This document shows positions 55,006-63,808 of a stretch of 64,000 nt of DNA, in pieces (positions within the stretch are counted from its first letter, which is position 1; each line of letters starts with the position of its first letter). Location: the NCBI RefSeq assembly GCF_013205025.1, contig NZ_JABMLE010000002.1, positions 785,775 through 849,774 on the forward strand, in the 5' to 3' direction. Below the pieces are notes generated by a model, which did not search any database, was not told where the DNA came from, and saw only the letters and a program-made list of their open reading frames with translations. A program made the translations under genes and the position numbers. The stretch is from Rathayibacter sp. VKM Ac-2857. Lineage in GTDB: Bacteria > Actinomycetota > Actinomycetes > Actinomycetales > Microbacteriaceae.

Positions 55006-55971
55006 ATGACCCGCGACGACCTCTCCGCACGCCTGAGCGAGCTGCTGCTCGACGCCGGGCTCAACACGCGCATCACCGGCTTCCGCGAGCTGCAGATCAT
55101 CACCCCGTCCGGCGCGGACCTGCACGTGCGCCTCGTGATCACCCCTCGGCCACCCACCGCCTCCGAATTGCGCGACCAGGCCTCGCGATCGACCGACAGT
55201 GCCGTGACCGGGTTCGTCGTGCCGCGAGCGAATGCGATCGCGCGGCGACTCGCTCTGGACGACCCGCGGCTCGCGCTGTTCGGCACGGACGACGGCACGG
55301 TGATCCTGGACAGGCAGGACCTGTCGTTCGCGACGGACGATCGACCCGCCGTCCCCCGGCGGGTGCCGTTCGCGCGCTTCGCCCTCCTCCGCACCCTCGT
55401 ACGGAGCCGCGAGCCCCGCACGCAGGCGGAGCTCGCGGCGGAGTGCGGCGTCTCGCAGATGTCGATCTCGAAGCTGCTCCGCGCCGACCCGCCCCTCGCT
55501 GAGCGGACCGAGCACGGCTGGACCGCCCGCGACCCGCAGGCACTCGTCCGGCACTTCCTCGCGGAGTACCCGGGCCCGGGTGGGCTGTCCCAGTACTGGT
55601 ACTCCCTCCGGCCGGTCATCGAGCAGGGGGAGCGAGCGCTGATGACGGGGCTTCCGGCACTGCTGTCCGGCGACTCCGCCGCCGATCGCCTCCAGCCGTG
55701 GAGAGTCCCGCGTCTGGCCGTCGTCTACGCCGACCGTGGACTTCCCTTCGAACCCGTCGATTTCACGGAATCGGATTCACGGGAGGGCACTCTCCGGGTC
55801 ACTGTTCCGAAGGATCCGACCATCCGGGCGACGGCGACCGCGTGGTATCCGAACGGCCGCACAGTCGACCCGCTCATCGCGGCGTGGGACCTCCGCACCA
55901 GCGAGGGTCCCGACGCCGAGGAGGCCGCGGATCGCCTGCTGAGGCGAGAGACGAAAGCCTGGACGCCATGA
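55006..55971 (+). CDS. HTH-containing protein, candidate antitoxin (AbiEi/MenA-like)
   Basis: A 321-aa protein. N-terminal alpha/beta region (residues 1-110, LSELLLDAGLNTRITGFREL), a winged-helix domain at about 118-170 (RTQAELAAECGVSQMSISKL), then a C-terminal domain of about 150 aa (PGGLSQYWYSLRPVIEQGE). It overlaps by ATGA the nucleotidyltransferase-like gene. Such pairs with a DNA-binding first partner are typical of type IV-like AbiE and mycobacterial MenAT systems. Probably binds the palindrome and neutralises the partner. Confidence 0.6.
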   Translation: MTRDDLSARLSELLLDAGLNTRITGFRELQIITPSGADLHVRLVITPRPPTASELRDQASRSTDSAVTGFVVPRANAIARRLALDDPRLALFGTDDGTVILDRQDLSFATDDRPAVPRRVPFARFALLRTLVRSREPRTQAELAAECGVSQMSISKLLRADPPLAERTEHGWTARDPQALVRHFLAEYPGPGGLSQYWYSLRPVIEQGERALMTGLPALLSGDSAADRLQPWRVPRLAVVYADRGLPFEPVDFTESDSREGTLRVTVPKDPTIRATATAWYPNGRTVDPLIAAWDLRTSEGPDAEEAADRLLRRETKAWTP

Positions 55972-56720
55972 GGTCCGTCACCCTGCCCTCGACCTCAGGA
56001 TCCGACGATGCCGCCTTCCGCGCCCTGTACGACGCCTCGGCAGCGATGGACCAGCTGCAGGAGGCGTGCATCGTCGGCGGACAGATGGTGGCCCTCCTCT
56101 GTGCCGCGTTCCCCAGTGCCGGGATGATCGCTCGAAGAACAGCGGACGCGGATGCCGGCATCTCCCCCGTCATCGCCGCAGCAGGAACGCTTCACGCTCT
56201 CCTGATCGATCGCGGGTACACGCCGCAGCGAGGGAACCACTACACCTGCGGCGATCGTGAGATCGACGTCCTCGTTCCCGCGAGGACGCATCTCTTCGAG
56301 AGTGCGGAGTACGGCGGGCGGGTCTTCGACAGCGCACCCGGCCTGGGTCTGGCCTTGACGGAGCTGCTCGAACTCCAGGTGACGGCGGTCCTCCTCGACG
56401 GCACTCCACTCACCTTCCACACCCGAGTCCCGGGAGTGGAACGCGCCTTGATCGTGAAAGCCCTGTCCTACGAATCCCGGAGGAGCAGGAACGACATGAT
56501 CGACCTCTTCAACCTCCTGCAGATCAGGCACTCGAACGAACCCGCCGAGATCGGAGGCTGGCGGATCGGAGACCGCGCGGACGCAGGAGCGCGACGGGAC
56601 GCGGCGACCGCGCTGCACCGACTCGCCGGTGCGCCCGGTCTCCGCTTGAGTCTCAGAGGGTCCGACATCCCGCCGTCGCAATTCAGCGCACTGCTCCGCA
56701 GGTACATCACCGCCGTCTGA
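55968..56720 (+). CDS. Nucleotidyltransferase-fold protein, candidate toxin (AbiEii/MenT-like)
   Basis: A 250-aa protein with the polymerase-beta-like layout: IVGGQMVALL (GG motif near residue 37), RRTADADAGI (R-x-T-x-D-x-D, residues 57-66, the catalytic aspartates), REIDVLVP with a third acidic position near residue 100, and a C-terminal KALSYESRRSRNDMIDLFNLL helix (R-x-x-x-D-x-x-D). The pattern matches AbiEii/MenT toxins, which modify tRNA. The N-terminal spacing fits; toxicity is inferred. Followed by a strong hairpin. Confidence 0.65.
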   Translation: MRSVTLPSTSGSDDAAFRALYDASAAMDQLQEACIVGGQMVALLCAAFPSAGMIARRTADADAGISPVIAAAGTLHALLIDRGYTPQRGNHYTCGDREIDVLVPARTHLFESAEYGGRVFDSAPGLGLALTELLELQVTAVLLDGTPLTFHTRVPGVERALIVKALSYESRRSRNDMIDLFNLLQIRHSNEPAEIGGWRIGDRADAGARRDAATALHRLAGAPGLRLSLRGSDIPPSQFSALLRRYITAV

Positions 56721-56740
56721 GATCTCACCGGCGGACCCGC

Positions 56741-56771
56741 AGGGGGCCGACCCTCGACAGGTCGGCCCCCT
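56741..56771. terminator. Bidirectional terminator hairpin
   Basis: A perfect 12-bp stem (AGGGGGCCGACC / GGTCGGCCCCCT) with a 7-nt loop sits between the convergent nucleotidyltransferase-like gene and the rhamnosidase gene. No long U-tract. Confidence 0.75.
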
Positions 56772-56777
56772 CCGCAC

Positions 56778-59027
56778 TCAGAGCGTCAGCGTGTGCGCGC
56801 CCGAGGCGAGCTCGCGGTCCTCGGCGCCGGCCGTGCGGACGACGGCGGTCGCGCCCTCCGGGACGGTGACGGCCAGCTCGATCGCGTCGCCGCGGCGGTC
56901 CCAGCGGACCGAGGCGAGGCCGTGCGGGGTCTCGAGCGTGGACTCGGCCCAGTCGAGGTCGGTGCCGGGCTGCGGCGCGACCAGCAGGCGGGAGTAGCCG
57001 GGCTCCAGCGGCGCGAGGCCGCCGACGACGCGGTGCAGCCAGTCGGCGACGGCGCCGAGCGCGTAGTGGTTGAAGCTCGTCATCTCGCCCGGGTTGATGG
57101 TGCCGTCGGGCAGCATCGAGTCCCAGCGCTCCCAGACCGTGGTCGCGCCCATCGTCACCGGGTACAGCCACGACGGGCACTCGCGCTGCAGCAGCAGGCG
57201 GTACGCGGCGTCGATGTGCCCGGTCGAGGAGAGCGCGTCGGTGATGAAGGGCGTGCCCGCGAAGCCCGTCGAGATCGTGTAGCCGCTCTCGGCCACGAGC
57301 TCGGCGAGGCGGTCGCCGGCCCAGCCGAGCTCGTCGTCGTCGAGCAGGCCGAAGACGATCGCGAGGGAGTAGACGGTGGTGCAGTCGCTGAAGACGCGCT
57401 GGTCGGCGACGTACTTCGCGCGGAAGGCCTCGCGCAGCTGCGCCGCCATCTCGGCGAACTCCCGCTCGTCGTCGGTGCGGCCGAGCACGGCGGCGCTCTC
57501 GGCGACGATGCGAGCGGTGCGGTAGGCGCAGGCCGTGGCGACGACGCCGGTGTCGGCCTTCGCGTCGGCGGGCTTGTCGGGCGCCGCGTCGGGGTCGAGC
57601 CAGTCGCCGAACTGGAAGCCGGTGTCCCAGACCCCCGAGTCGGAGAGCTTCGAGCGCACCCGGCGGGCGTGCGAGGCCATCGACGCGAACGACTCCTCGA
57701 GCACCGTCGGGTCGCCGTACGCCTCCCAGACCGCCCACGGGACCCAGGCCGCGGCGTCGCTCCAGAGCGCGGTGGAGTCCATCGGAGGGAAGCTGGTCTC
57801 GGCGGCGCGGCGCTTCAACACGTCCGGCACGACGAACGGGACGGCGCCGTCGTGGTGCGCCTGCTCGAGGGCGAGGTCGCGCAGCCAGTCGCGGAGGAAG
57901 TCCTCGGCGTCGGCGAGGTAGACGGCGGTCGAGGCGAACGCGGCGATGTCGCCGGTCCAGCCGAGGCGCTCGTCGCGCTGCGGGCAGTCGGTCGGCACGT
58001 CGAGGAAGTTGCCGACCATGCCGCGGTAGACGTTGTCGTGCAGCTGGTTGACGAGGTCGTCGGAGCTGCGGAAGGTGCCGATGCGGCGCAGGTCGCTGGA
58101 GACGACGACCGCGGTCAGCGCGCCGTCCGCGATGTCTCCGGGCCAGCCCTCGACCTCGGCGTAGCGGAAGCCGTGGAAGGTCAGCGTCGGCTCGAAGACG
58201 TCCGCGCCGCCCGAGAGGGTGAAGCGGTCGGTGGCCTTCGCCTCGCGCAGTGGGCGGACGCCCAGCTCGTCGTCCTCGAGGACCTCGGCGTGGCGCAGCG
58301 TGACGGTGCTCCCCTCCGGACCGGTGACCTCGACGCGCAGCCAGCCGACGAGGTTCTCGCCGAAGTCGACGAGGGTGCGGCCGGACGGGCTCGTCCAGAT
58401 CTTCTGCGGCGCGACCTCGCGCAGGCGGCGCACCGGCGGCGCGATGTAGGGCTCGAGCGTGGAGAGGTCGACGTCGATCTCGCGGGTGGCGGTCCAGGCG
58501 GAGTCGTCGAAGCCGGCGCTCTTCCAGCCCTGCGGCTCGAGGCGGGCGTCGATGTCCTGGCCGTCGTAGATGCTGTCGGCGGTCGTCGATCCGGTCGCGG
58601 CGCGCCAGGAGTCGTCGGTCGCGACGATCTGCTCGGCGCCGTCGGCGAAGGTGATCCGCAGCTCCGCGAAGCCGGCGATCTCGGTGCCGTAGGGCTCGGC
58701 GCCCTCGCCCCAGGTCAGGCGGCCGCGGTACCAGCCGTCGCCGAGCGCGAGCGCGAGCACCACGGAGTCGCCGGAGATCAGGCTCGTGACGTCGTGCTCG
58801 GAGTAGCGCAGGCGCCACTCGTAGCTCGTCCAGCCGGGAGTGAACAGCTCGTCGGAGACGGGCGCGCCGTCGATCCAGGCCTCGACGATCCCGAGCGCCG
58901 AGAGGGCGAGGGTCGCGGAGACGACGTCGCCGTGCCCGGTCTCGAGGGCGGTCTCGCGGCGGAGCAGGGGGGCGGCGTCCAGGGCGGCGGCGGGCGCCGT
59001 GAAGCGGGCGGTCCAGTCGGTCATCAT
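56778..59027 (-). CDS. Alpha-L-rhamnosidase, GH78 family
   Basis: A 749-aa cytosolic glycoside hydrolase that removes terminal L-rhamnose. N-terminal beta domains (VSDELFTPGWTSYEWRL, VLALALGDGWYRGRL, DFGENLVGWLRVEV), then the (alpha/alpha)6 domain with DCPQRDERLGWTGD (general acid/base E) and GFQFGDWLDP, closing with PVTMGATTVWERWDS and FNHYALGAV. No signal peptide, so the substrate must be imported. Next to a LacI repressor and divergent from an ABC sugar importer. Two start ATGs in a row (59027, 59024). Confidence 0.92.
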   Translation of the reverse strand: MMTDWTARFTAPAAALDAAPLLRRETALETGHGDVVSATLALSALGIVEAWIDGAPVSDELFTPGWTSYEWRLRYSEHDVTSLISGDSVVLALALGDGWYRGRLTWGEGAEPYGTEIAGFAELRITFADGAEQIVATDDSWRAATGSTTADSIYDGQDIDARLEPQGWKSAGFDDSAWTATREIDVDLSTLEPYIAPPVRRLREVAPQKIWTSPSGRTLVDFGENLVGWLRVEVTGPEGSTVTLRHAEVLEDDELGVRPLREAKATDRFTLSGGADVFEPTLTFHGFRYAEVEGWPGDIADGALTAVVVSSDLRRIGTFRSSDDLVNQLHDNVYRGMVGNFLDVPTDCPQRDERLGWTGDIAAFASTAVYLADAEDFLRDWLRDLALEQAHHDGAVPFVVPDVLKRRAAETSFPPMDSTALWSDAAAWVPWAVWEAYGDPTVLEESFASMASHARRVRSKLSDSGVWDTGFQFGDWLDPDAAPDKPADAKADTGVVATACAYRTARIVAESAAVLGRTDDEREFAEMAAQLREAFRAKYVADQRVFSDCTTVYSLAIVFGLLDDDELGWAGDRLAELVAESGYTISTGFAGTPFITDALSSTGHIDAAYRLLLQRECPSWLYPVTMGATTVWERWDSMLPDGTINPGEMTSFNHYALGAVADWLHRVVGGLAPLEPGYSRLLVAPQPGTDLDWAESTLETPHGLASVRWDRRGDAIELAVTVPEGATAVVRTAGAEDRELASGAHTLTL

Positions 59028-59073
59028 CGTCCTTCTGTCAGGAGTGGTCGGGGTGGTCGGAAGTGGGTGGGTG

Positions 59074-60147
59074 TCAGGAGTGATCGGGGCCGTCGGCGGC
59101 GAGCGCAGCGGTCCGGAGCGGGGCGGAGGACCCGCGGGCCCGGAGCACCGGGTCGACCTCGAAGTGCACGGCCTCGGTCCGGCCGGCGATCCGCTCGAGC
59201 AGCAGCTCGACCGAGCGGGCGCCGAGCGTCTCGCCGTGCTGGTCGATCGTCGTGAGCGACACCCCGGGGTGGGCCGCGATCTCGATGTCGTCGTAGCCGA
59301 CGATCGAGAGCTCGGAGGCGTCGAGTCCGGCGTCGCTCCGGGCCCAGAGCGCGCCGAGCGCGAGCGAGTCGTTGCCCGCGAAGAGGGCGGTGGGCCGGTC
59401 CGGCGAGCGGAACAGCTCCAGTGAGCGGACCCGGGCGTCGCTGCGGGCCGCGTCGACGTGCACGATCCGCGTCTCGCTCTCGAGGCCGGCCTCGCGCATC
59501 CGCTCCTCGTACCGGACGCGCCGGACGAAGTGCGGCGCCTCCGCGAGCCGATGGGTGACCTGGCTGCTCTCGGTGAGGTGCACGATGCGGCGGTGCCCGA
59601 GGGCGAAGAGGTGGTCCATCAGGAGATCCGTCCCGGCGACGTCGTCATTGGTGACGGTGTCGTAGCCGACGGACGCGTCGTGCCGACCGAGCATGACGAT
59701 CGGGATCCGCGTCGACTGCCGCTCGAGCCAGGCGTGGCTGACCACGGGCGAGACGGCGATGAGCCCGTCGACCTGGCGGTCGACCAGGGCCTCGATGGCG
59801 CGCAATCCGTCGTCGCCGAAGTCGCTCTGCACCGGCGCCACCACCAGCTGGTAGCGGGTCCCCTCCAGGGCGGTGCTCGCGCCGGTGACGATGCGGTTGA
59901 AGAAGGCGTTGTCGAGCGAGGGCACCTCGACGCCGAGGGTGTAGCTGGAGCCGCGCATCGCGCGCGCCGCGACGCTGGGCCGGTAGTCGAGCTCCTCGAT
60001 CGCCGCGGTGACCCGCTCGCGCATCGAGGCGCTGACGCCGTAGGCGTTGCGGATGACCTTCGAGACCGCGGCGCGGGAGACGCCGGCGTGCAGGGCGACG
60101 TCCTGGATGGTCGCGGGCCCGGTGTGGCCGGTCTCGATCGAGCTCAT
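59074..60147 (-). CDS. LacI family repressor of the rhamnoside locus
   Basis: A 357-aa regulator. HTH and hinge (TIQDVALHAGVSRAAVSKV, MRERVTAAIEELDYRP) at residues 10-65, then the sugar-binding core (VTNDDVAGTDLLMDHLFALG, TALFAGNDSLALGAL). The second of two consecutive ATGs (60147) is better spaced from AGGAGG than 60150. Divergent from the ABC transporter; two TGtAACGgTTCA/TGAcACGTTTCA operators lie between. It likely represses both arms until a rhamnoside binds. Confidence 0.9.
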   Translation of the reverse strand: MSSIETGHTGPATIQDVALHAGVSRAAVSKVIRNAYGVSASMRERVTAAIEELDYRPSVAARAMRGSSYTLGVEVPSLDNAFFNRIVTGASTALEGTRYQLVVAPVQSDFGDDGLRAIEALVDRQVDGLIAVSPVVSHAWLERQSTRIPIVMLGRHDASVGYDTVTNDDVAGTDLLMDHLFALGHRRIVHLTESSQVTHRLAEAPHFVRRVRYEERMREAGLESETRIVHVDAARSDARVRSLELFRSPDRPTALFAGNDSLALGALWARSDAGLDASELSIVGYDDIEIAAHPGVSLTTIDQHGETLGARSVELLLERIAGRTEAVHFEVDPVLRARGSSAPLRTAALAADGPDHS

Positions 60148-60258
60148 CATCGCCTCCTCGCGCTGTCGCTGCTGTCGTACTGCCGTGCTGCGTTGCTGCC
60201 GTGCTCTGTTGCTGCCGTGCTCCGACGGTGGCCCGATCGGGGCCTCCGCGAACGCCAC

Positions 60259-60270
60259 TGTAACGGTTCA
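60259..60270. promoter_or_regulatory. LacI-type operator 1
   Basis: TGTAACGGTTCA, two mismatches from the symmetric TGAAACGTTTCA core used by many LacI-family repressors, lies 112 bp upstream of the LacI start on the LacI-proximal side of the divergent control region. Confidence 0.5.
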
Positions 60271-60312
60271 TTCTCGATCGTGTAGATCGATCCACGAATT
60301 TGCCCGATTTCG

Positions 60313-60342
60313 TTGACACGTTTCACGACACGGACGTAGGTT
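60313..60342 (+). promoter_or_regulatory. Promoter of the ABC sugar-importer operon with overlapping LacI-type operator
   Basis: TTGACA (60313-60318) and TAGGTT (60337-60342) are separated by 18 nt. The operator-like TGACACGTTTCA (60314-60325) lies on the -35 hexamer, so repressor binding would block the polymerase. Confidence 0.6.
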
Positions 60343-60448
60343 CTCCCTGCGTCGCCCCTCGGCCCGGCCTTCCGAACGGTCCGGCGAGCAGGACGACAGC
60401 CCCCGGGCACCCCCGCAACGAAGAAGTTGTCCCTACATGGAGGTAGTG

Positions 60449-61771
60449 ATGTCGACCCGACAGAACCGGCGAGCAGTGCTCGCCCTCGGCGCAGGAGGAG
60501 CGGCTCTCGCTCTCGCGCTCACCGGCTGCAGCACCGGAGGCGGCGGCGGCGATTCCGCCGACGGCTCCACGCTCAGCGTGCTCATCGACAACCAGACGGC
60601 GACCGTCGAGCTCTGGGACGCGCTGAAGACGAAGTTCGAGGAGGAGAACGACGGCATCACCCTCGACATCGAGACCCGGCCGCAGGGCAGCGAGGGCGAC
60701 AACCTGATCAAGACGCGCCTCGCCACCGGCGAGATGAACGACGTCTTCGCCTACAACTCGGGCTCGCTGTTCCAGGCGCTGAACCCCGACCAGAACCTCG
60801 CGCCGCTCTCGGACGAGGCGTGGGTCGACTCGCTCGACGAGGGCTTCCGCACCGTGGTCTCGACCGACTCGGACCTCTACGGCATCCCGCTCGGCCAGGC
60901 GATGGGCGGCGCGGTCCTCTACAACAAGGACGTCTACAGCTCGCTCGGCCTGACCGTGCCGAAGACCTGGGACGAGTTCATCGCGAACAGCGAGAAGATC
61001 AAGGCCGCCGGCGACGTCGCGCCGATCATCCAGACCTACGGCGACACCTGGACCTCGCAGCTCTTCGTGCTCGGCGACTTCGCCAACGTGCTGGAGCAGG
61101 ACCCGGAGTGGGCGACCCAGTACACGGCCAACGAGGCCAAGTACGTCGACGAGCCGGCGCTGGCCGGCTTCGAGCACCTGCAGCAGGTCGCCGAGTCGGG
61201 ACTGGTGAACGAGGACTACGCCTCCGCCACCTACGACGACGGCGTCCGCATGGTCGCGACCGGCGAGGGCGCGCAGTACCCGATGCTGACCTTCGCGGCC
61301 GGCCCGCTGATCCAGAACTACCCGGACTCGCTCGACAAGGTCGGCCTGTTCCCGCTGCCCGGCGAGTCGGCCGACTCCAACCCGCTGACCGTCTGGCAGC
61401 CCAACGCGGTCTACGTGCCGAAGTCGACCGAGGGCGCGAAGCTCGAGAGCGCCAAGAAGCTGATGGCCTTCCTGGTCACCCCCGAGAGCTGCGACATCCA
61501 GAGCGAGATCGCCGCGCCCCAGGGTCCGTTCGTGATCGACGGCTGCACGCTGCCCGACGACGTGCCCGCCCTCGTGTCGGACATGCAGCCCTACTTCGAC
61601 AGTGGTGACACGGGTCTCGCGCTCGAGTTCCTCTCGCCGATCAAGGGACCGGCGCTCGAGCAGATCACCGTCGCCGTCGGCTCGGGCATCACGCCCGCCG
61701 CGGAGGGTGCTCAGCAGTACGACGACGACGTCACGAAGCAGGCCAAGCAGCTCGGCCTCGACGGCTGGTGA
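60449..61771 (+). CDS. Family-1 ABC sugar-binding lipoprotein
   Basis: A 440-aa extracellular carbohydrate-binding lipoprotein. Lipobox LALTGC gives the acylated cysteine at about residue 27, followed by a GGGGG linker. SBP_bac_1 pattern: LWDALKTKFEEENDGITLDI, LATGEMNDVFAYNSGS, VPKTWDEFIANSEKIK, VTPESCDIQSEIAAPQGPF. The ATG at 60449 follows GGAGG; the ATG at 60437 lies inside that site. Likely binds a rhamnose-containing oligosaccharide, inferred from the neighbouring rhamnosidase. Confidence 0.9.
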   Translation: MSTRQNRRAVLALGAGGAALALALTGCSTGGGGGDSADGSTLSVLIDNQTATVELWDALKTKFEEENDGITLDIETRPQGSEGDNLIKTRLATGEMNDVFAYNSGSLFQALNPDQNLAPLSDEAWVDSLDEGFRTVVSTDSDLYGIPLGQAMGGAVLYNKDVYSSLGLTVPKTWDEFIANSEKIKAAGDVAPIIQTYGDTWTSQLFVLGDFANVLEQDPEWATQYTANEAKYVDEPALAGFEHLQQVAESGLVNEDYASATYDDGVRMVATGEGAQYPMLTFAAGPLIQNYPDSLDKVGLFPLPGESADSNPLTVWQPNAVYVPKSTEGAKLESAKKLMAFLVTPESCDIQSEIAAPQGPFVIDGCTLPDDVPALVSDMQPYFDSGDTGLALEFLSPIKGPALEQITVAVGSGITPAAEGAQQYDDDVTKQAKQLGLDGW

Positions 61772-61870
61772 GCCTCAGGGCCGGGAGCGGAGGCAGCCCC
61801 TCCGCTCCCGGCCCCTTCCCCCGGGCGCACCGCCCTCCCACCCTCCCCCCGGCCGATCGACGGAGATCTG

Positions 61871-62806
61871 ATGACCGCAACGATGGAGAAGCGCCCGGCC
61901 CGGCGCTCCGAACCCTCCCGCTCCCCCGAGCCGCCGAAACGGCGCAAGGCCATGAAGAGCCCGTACCCGACGTGGTTCTACCTCCCGGCCGGCGTCTTCT
62001 ACGTGGTCCTCTTCCTCGTCCCGACGGTCGCCTCCCTCTACTTCTCCCTCACCCGCTGGACGCTCTTCGACTCGACCTTCATCGGCTTCGAGAACTTCGT
62101 CGAGTTCTTCCAGGACCCGGCGCTGACGACCGGCTTCGTCAACACGTTCATCTACGCGGCGATCACCTCGGGCCTCAAGATCGTGCTCGGCATGGCCCTC
62201 GGTGTGCTGCTGAGCTCGCAGATCATCGGCCGCGGCTTCCTCCGCAGCGTGGTGTTCTTCCCGGTGCTGGTGTCGACGATCGGCATCGGAATCACCTTCA
62301 AGGTGCTGCTCGACCCGTTCGACGGCCTGATCAACCAGGGCCTCGCGACGATCGGCCTCGCCGGCCCGGGCTGGCTCACCGACCCGCAGTGGGCGCTCTT
62401 CTCGGTCGCACTCGTCGACGTCTGGAAGGGCGTCGGACTCGCGACGCTCATCTACATCGCCGGCATCGTCGCGATCCCGCAGGACTACTTCGAGGCCGCC
62501 CGCGTCGACGGCGCCGGCGCCTGGCACAACTTCCGGCACATCACGCTGCCGCTGCTGCGCCCCGCCACCGTGACGGTGATCCTGCTCTCGTTGATCGGCG
62601 GACTGCGCTCCTTCGACCTGATCTGGGCGATGACCAAGGGCGGGCCGGGCTTCACCAGCGACGTGGTCGCCTCGGTCATCTACAAGCAGTACCAGGCCGG
62701 CTTCTACGGACTCTCGACCGCCGGCAACGTCATCCTCTTCCTCGTCGTCGCAGCGCTGATCTTCCCGCTGTCGGCCTGGCTCAACCGGAAGGACAAGGAG
62801 CTGTGA
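61871..62806 (+). CDS. ABC sugar transporter permease (MalF-like)
   Basis: A 311-aa inner-membrane permease with six helices. The charged N-terminus is about 28 aa long. The EAA loop that contacts the ATPase is FEAARVDGAGAWHNFRHITL at about residue 210. Its stop overlaps the start of the second permease (GTGA). No ATPase gene is present here; many actinobacteria supply MsiK-type ATPases in trans. Confidence 0.92.
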   Translation: MTATMEKRPARRSEPSRSPEPPKRRKAMKSPYPTWFYLPAGVFYVVLFLVPTVASLYFSLTRWTLFDSTFIGFENFVEFFQDPALTTGFVNTFIYAAITSGLKIVLGMALGVLLSSQIIGRGFLRSVVFFPVLVSTIGIGITFKVLLDPFDGLINQGLATIGLAGPGWLTDPQWALFSVALVDVWKGVGLATLIYIAGIVAIPQDYFEAARVDGAGAWHNFRHITLPLLRPATVTVILLSLIGGLRSFDLIWAMTKGGPGFTSDVVASVIYKQYQAGFYGLSTAGNVILFLVVAALIFPLSAWLNRKDKEL

Positions 62807-63726
62807 CCACCACGCCGCTCACGCCCGCCCCGCTCTCGCCGACCCCGCTCCAGGACGACCCGCTGCGCGCGAAGGTGCGCCAGCGCGGTGTCGGCCGCGG
62901 CTCCCGGACCTGGCGCTACGGCGGCGGGATCCTCGCGATCGTCCTCGCCGTCCTCGTCTTCATCGTCCCCTTCCTCTTCATCGTGCTCACCGCCGCGAAG
63001 ACGCAGCAGGAGTCGTCGCTGCTCGGCTTCACCCTGCCGACGCAGTGGGTGTTCCTCGAGAACCTGCAGGAGGTGGTCTCGGCGCGGAACTTCGTGCTGC
63101 TGCGGGCCTTCGCGAACAGCGCGATCCTGACGATCGTCTCCGTGACGGTGATGGTGGTCCTGGCCGCGATGGTCGGCTACGTCCTCCAGCGCCGCCGCTC
63201 GAAGTGGAACCCGCTCGTCAACGGCTTCGTCCTGGCCGGCCTGATCATCCCGCCCGCCGTCGTCCCGACGATCTGGGTCCTGCAGGGCCTCGAGCTCTTC
63301 AAGACGCTGCCCGGCCTGATCGCGGTGCACGTCGCGTTCGGCCTCTCCTTCTGCATCCTCCTGTTCCGCGCCTTCGTCTCGACGATCCCCCGCGAGCTGG
63401 ACGAGGCGGCGACCATCGACGGCGCCGGTCCCTTCCGCCTGTTCTTCACGGTGGTGCTGCCGCTGCTGAAGCCGGTGATCGTGACGGTGATCGTCGTCCA
63501 GGCCGTGACGGTCTTCAACGACTTCACCTACGCGCTGTACTTCCTGCCCGGCGACGACAACGCGACCGTGCAGCTGACGCTGTACAACTTCTCCTCGCAG
63601 TCGGTGTCCTCCTGGAACCTGCTCTTCATGGACGTGCTGCTCATCACCGTCCCGCCGCTCGTGATGTACATCTTCTTCAACCGCCAGATCGTCGCCGGCA
63701 TGACCTCCGGAGCGGTCAAGGGCTGA
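62803..63726 (+). CDS. ABC sugar transporter permease (MalG-like)
   Basis: A 307-aa partner permease. Proline-rich N-terminus, about six membrane helices, EAA motif LDEAATIDGAGPFRLFFTVV at about residue 200, and the C-terminal FFNRQIVAGMTSGAVKG typical of the MalG group. GTG start with AAGGAG 2 nt upstream, translationally coupled to the first permease. A strong terminator follows, so the operon ends here. Confidence 0.92.
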   Translation: MTTTPLTPAPLSPTPLQDDPLRAKVRQRGVGRGSRTWRYGGGILAIVLAVLVFIVPFLFIVLTAAKTQQESSLLGFTLPTQWVFLENLQEVVSARNFVLLRAFANSAILTIVSVTVMVVLAAMVGYVLQRRRSKWNPLVNGFVLAGLIIPPAVVPTIWVLQGLELFKTLPGLIAVHVAFGLSFCILLFRAFVSTIPRELDEAATIDGAGPFRLFFTVVLPLLKPVIVTVIVVQAVTVFNDFTYALYFLPGDDNATVQLTLYNFSSQSVSSWNLLFMDVLLITVPPLVMYIFFNRQIVAGMTSGAVKG

Positions 63727-63758
63727 GCCGGGCCGCCGGACCACCACGCCGTTCCGAG

Positions 63759-63808
63759 CCGCCGTCGAACTCCTCCCGTTCCATTGGGAGATGTTCGGCG
63801 GCGGTTTT
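63759..63808 (+). terminator. Rho-independent terminator of the ABC importer operon
   Basis: A 19-nt arm starting CCGCCGTCGAAC and its near complement (GGGAGATGTTCGGCGGCGG) form a stem with three mismatches and an 8-nt loop, followed directly by TTTT. It begins 33 nt after the second permease stop. Confidence 0.8.
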
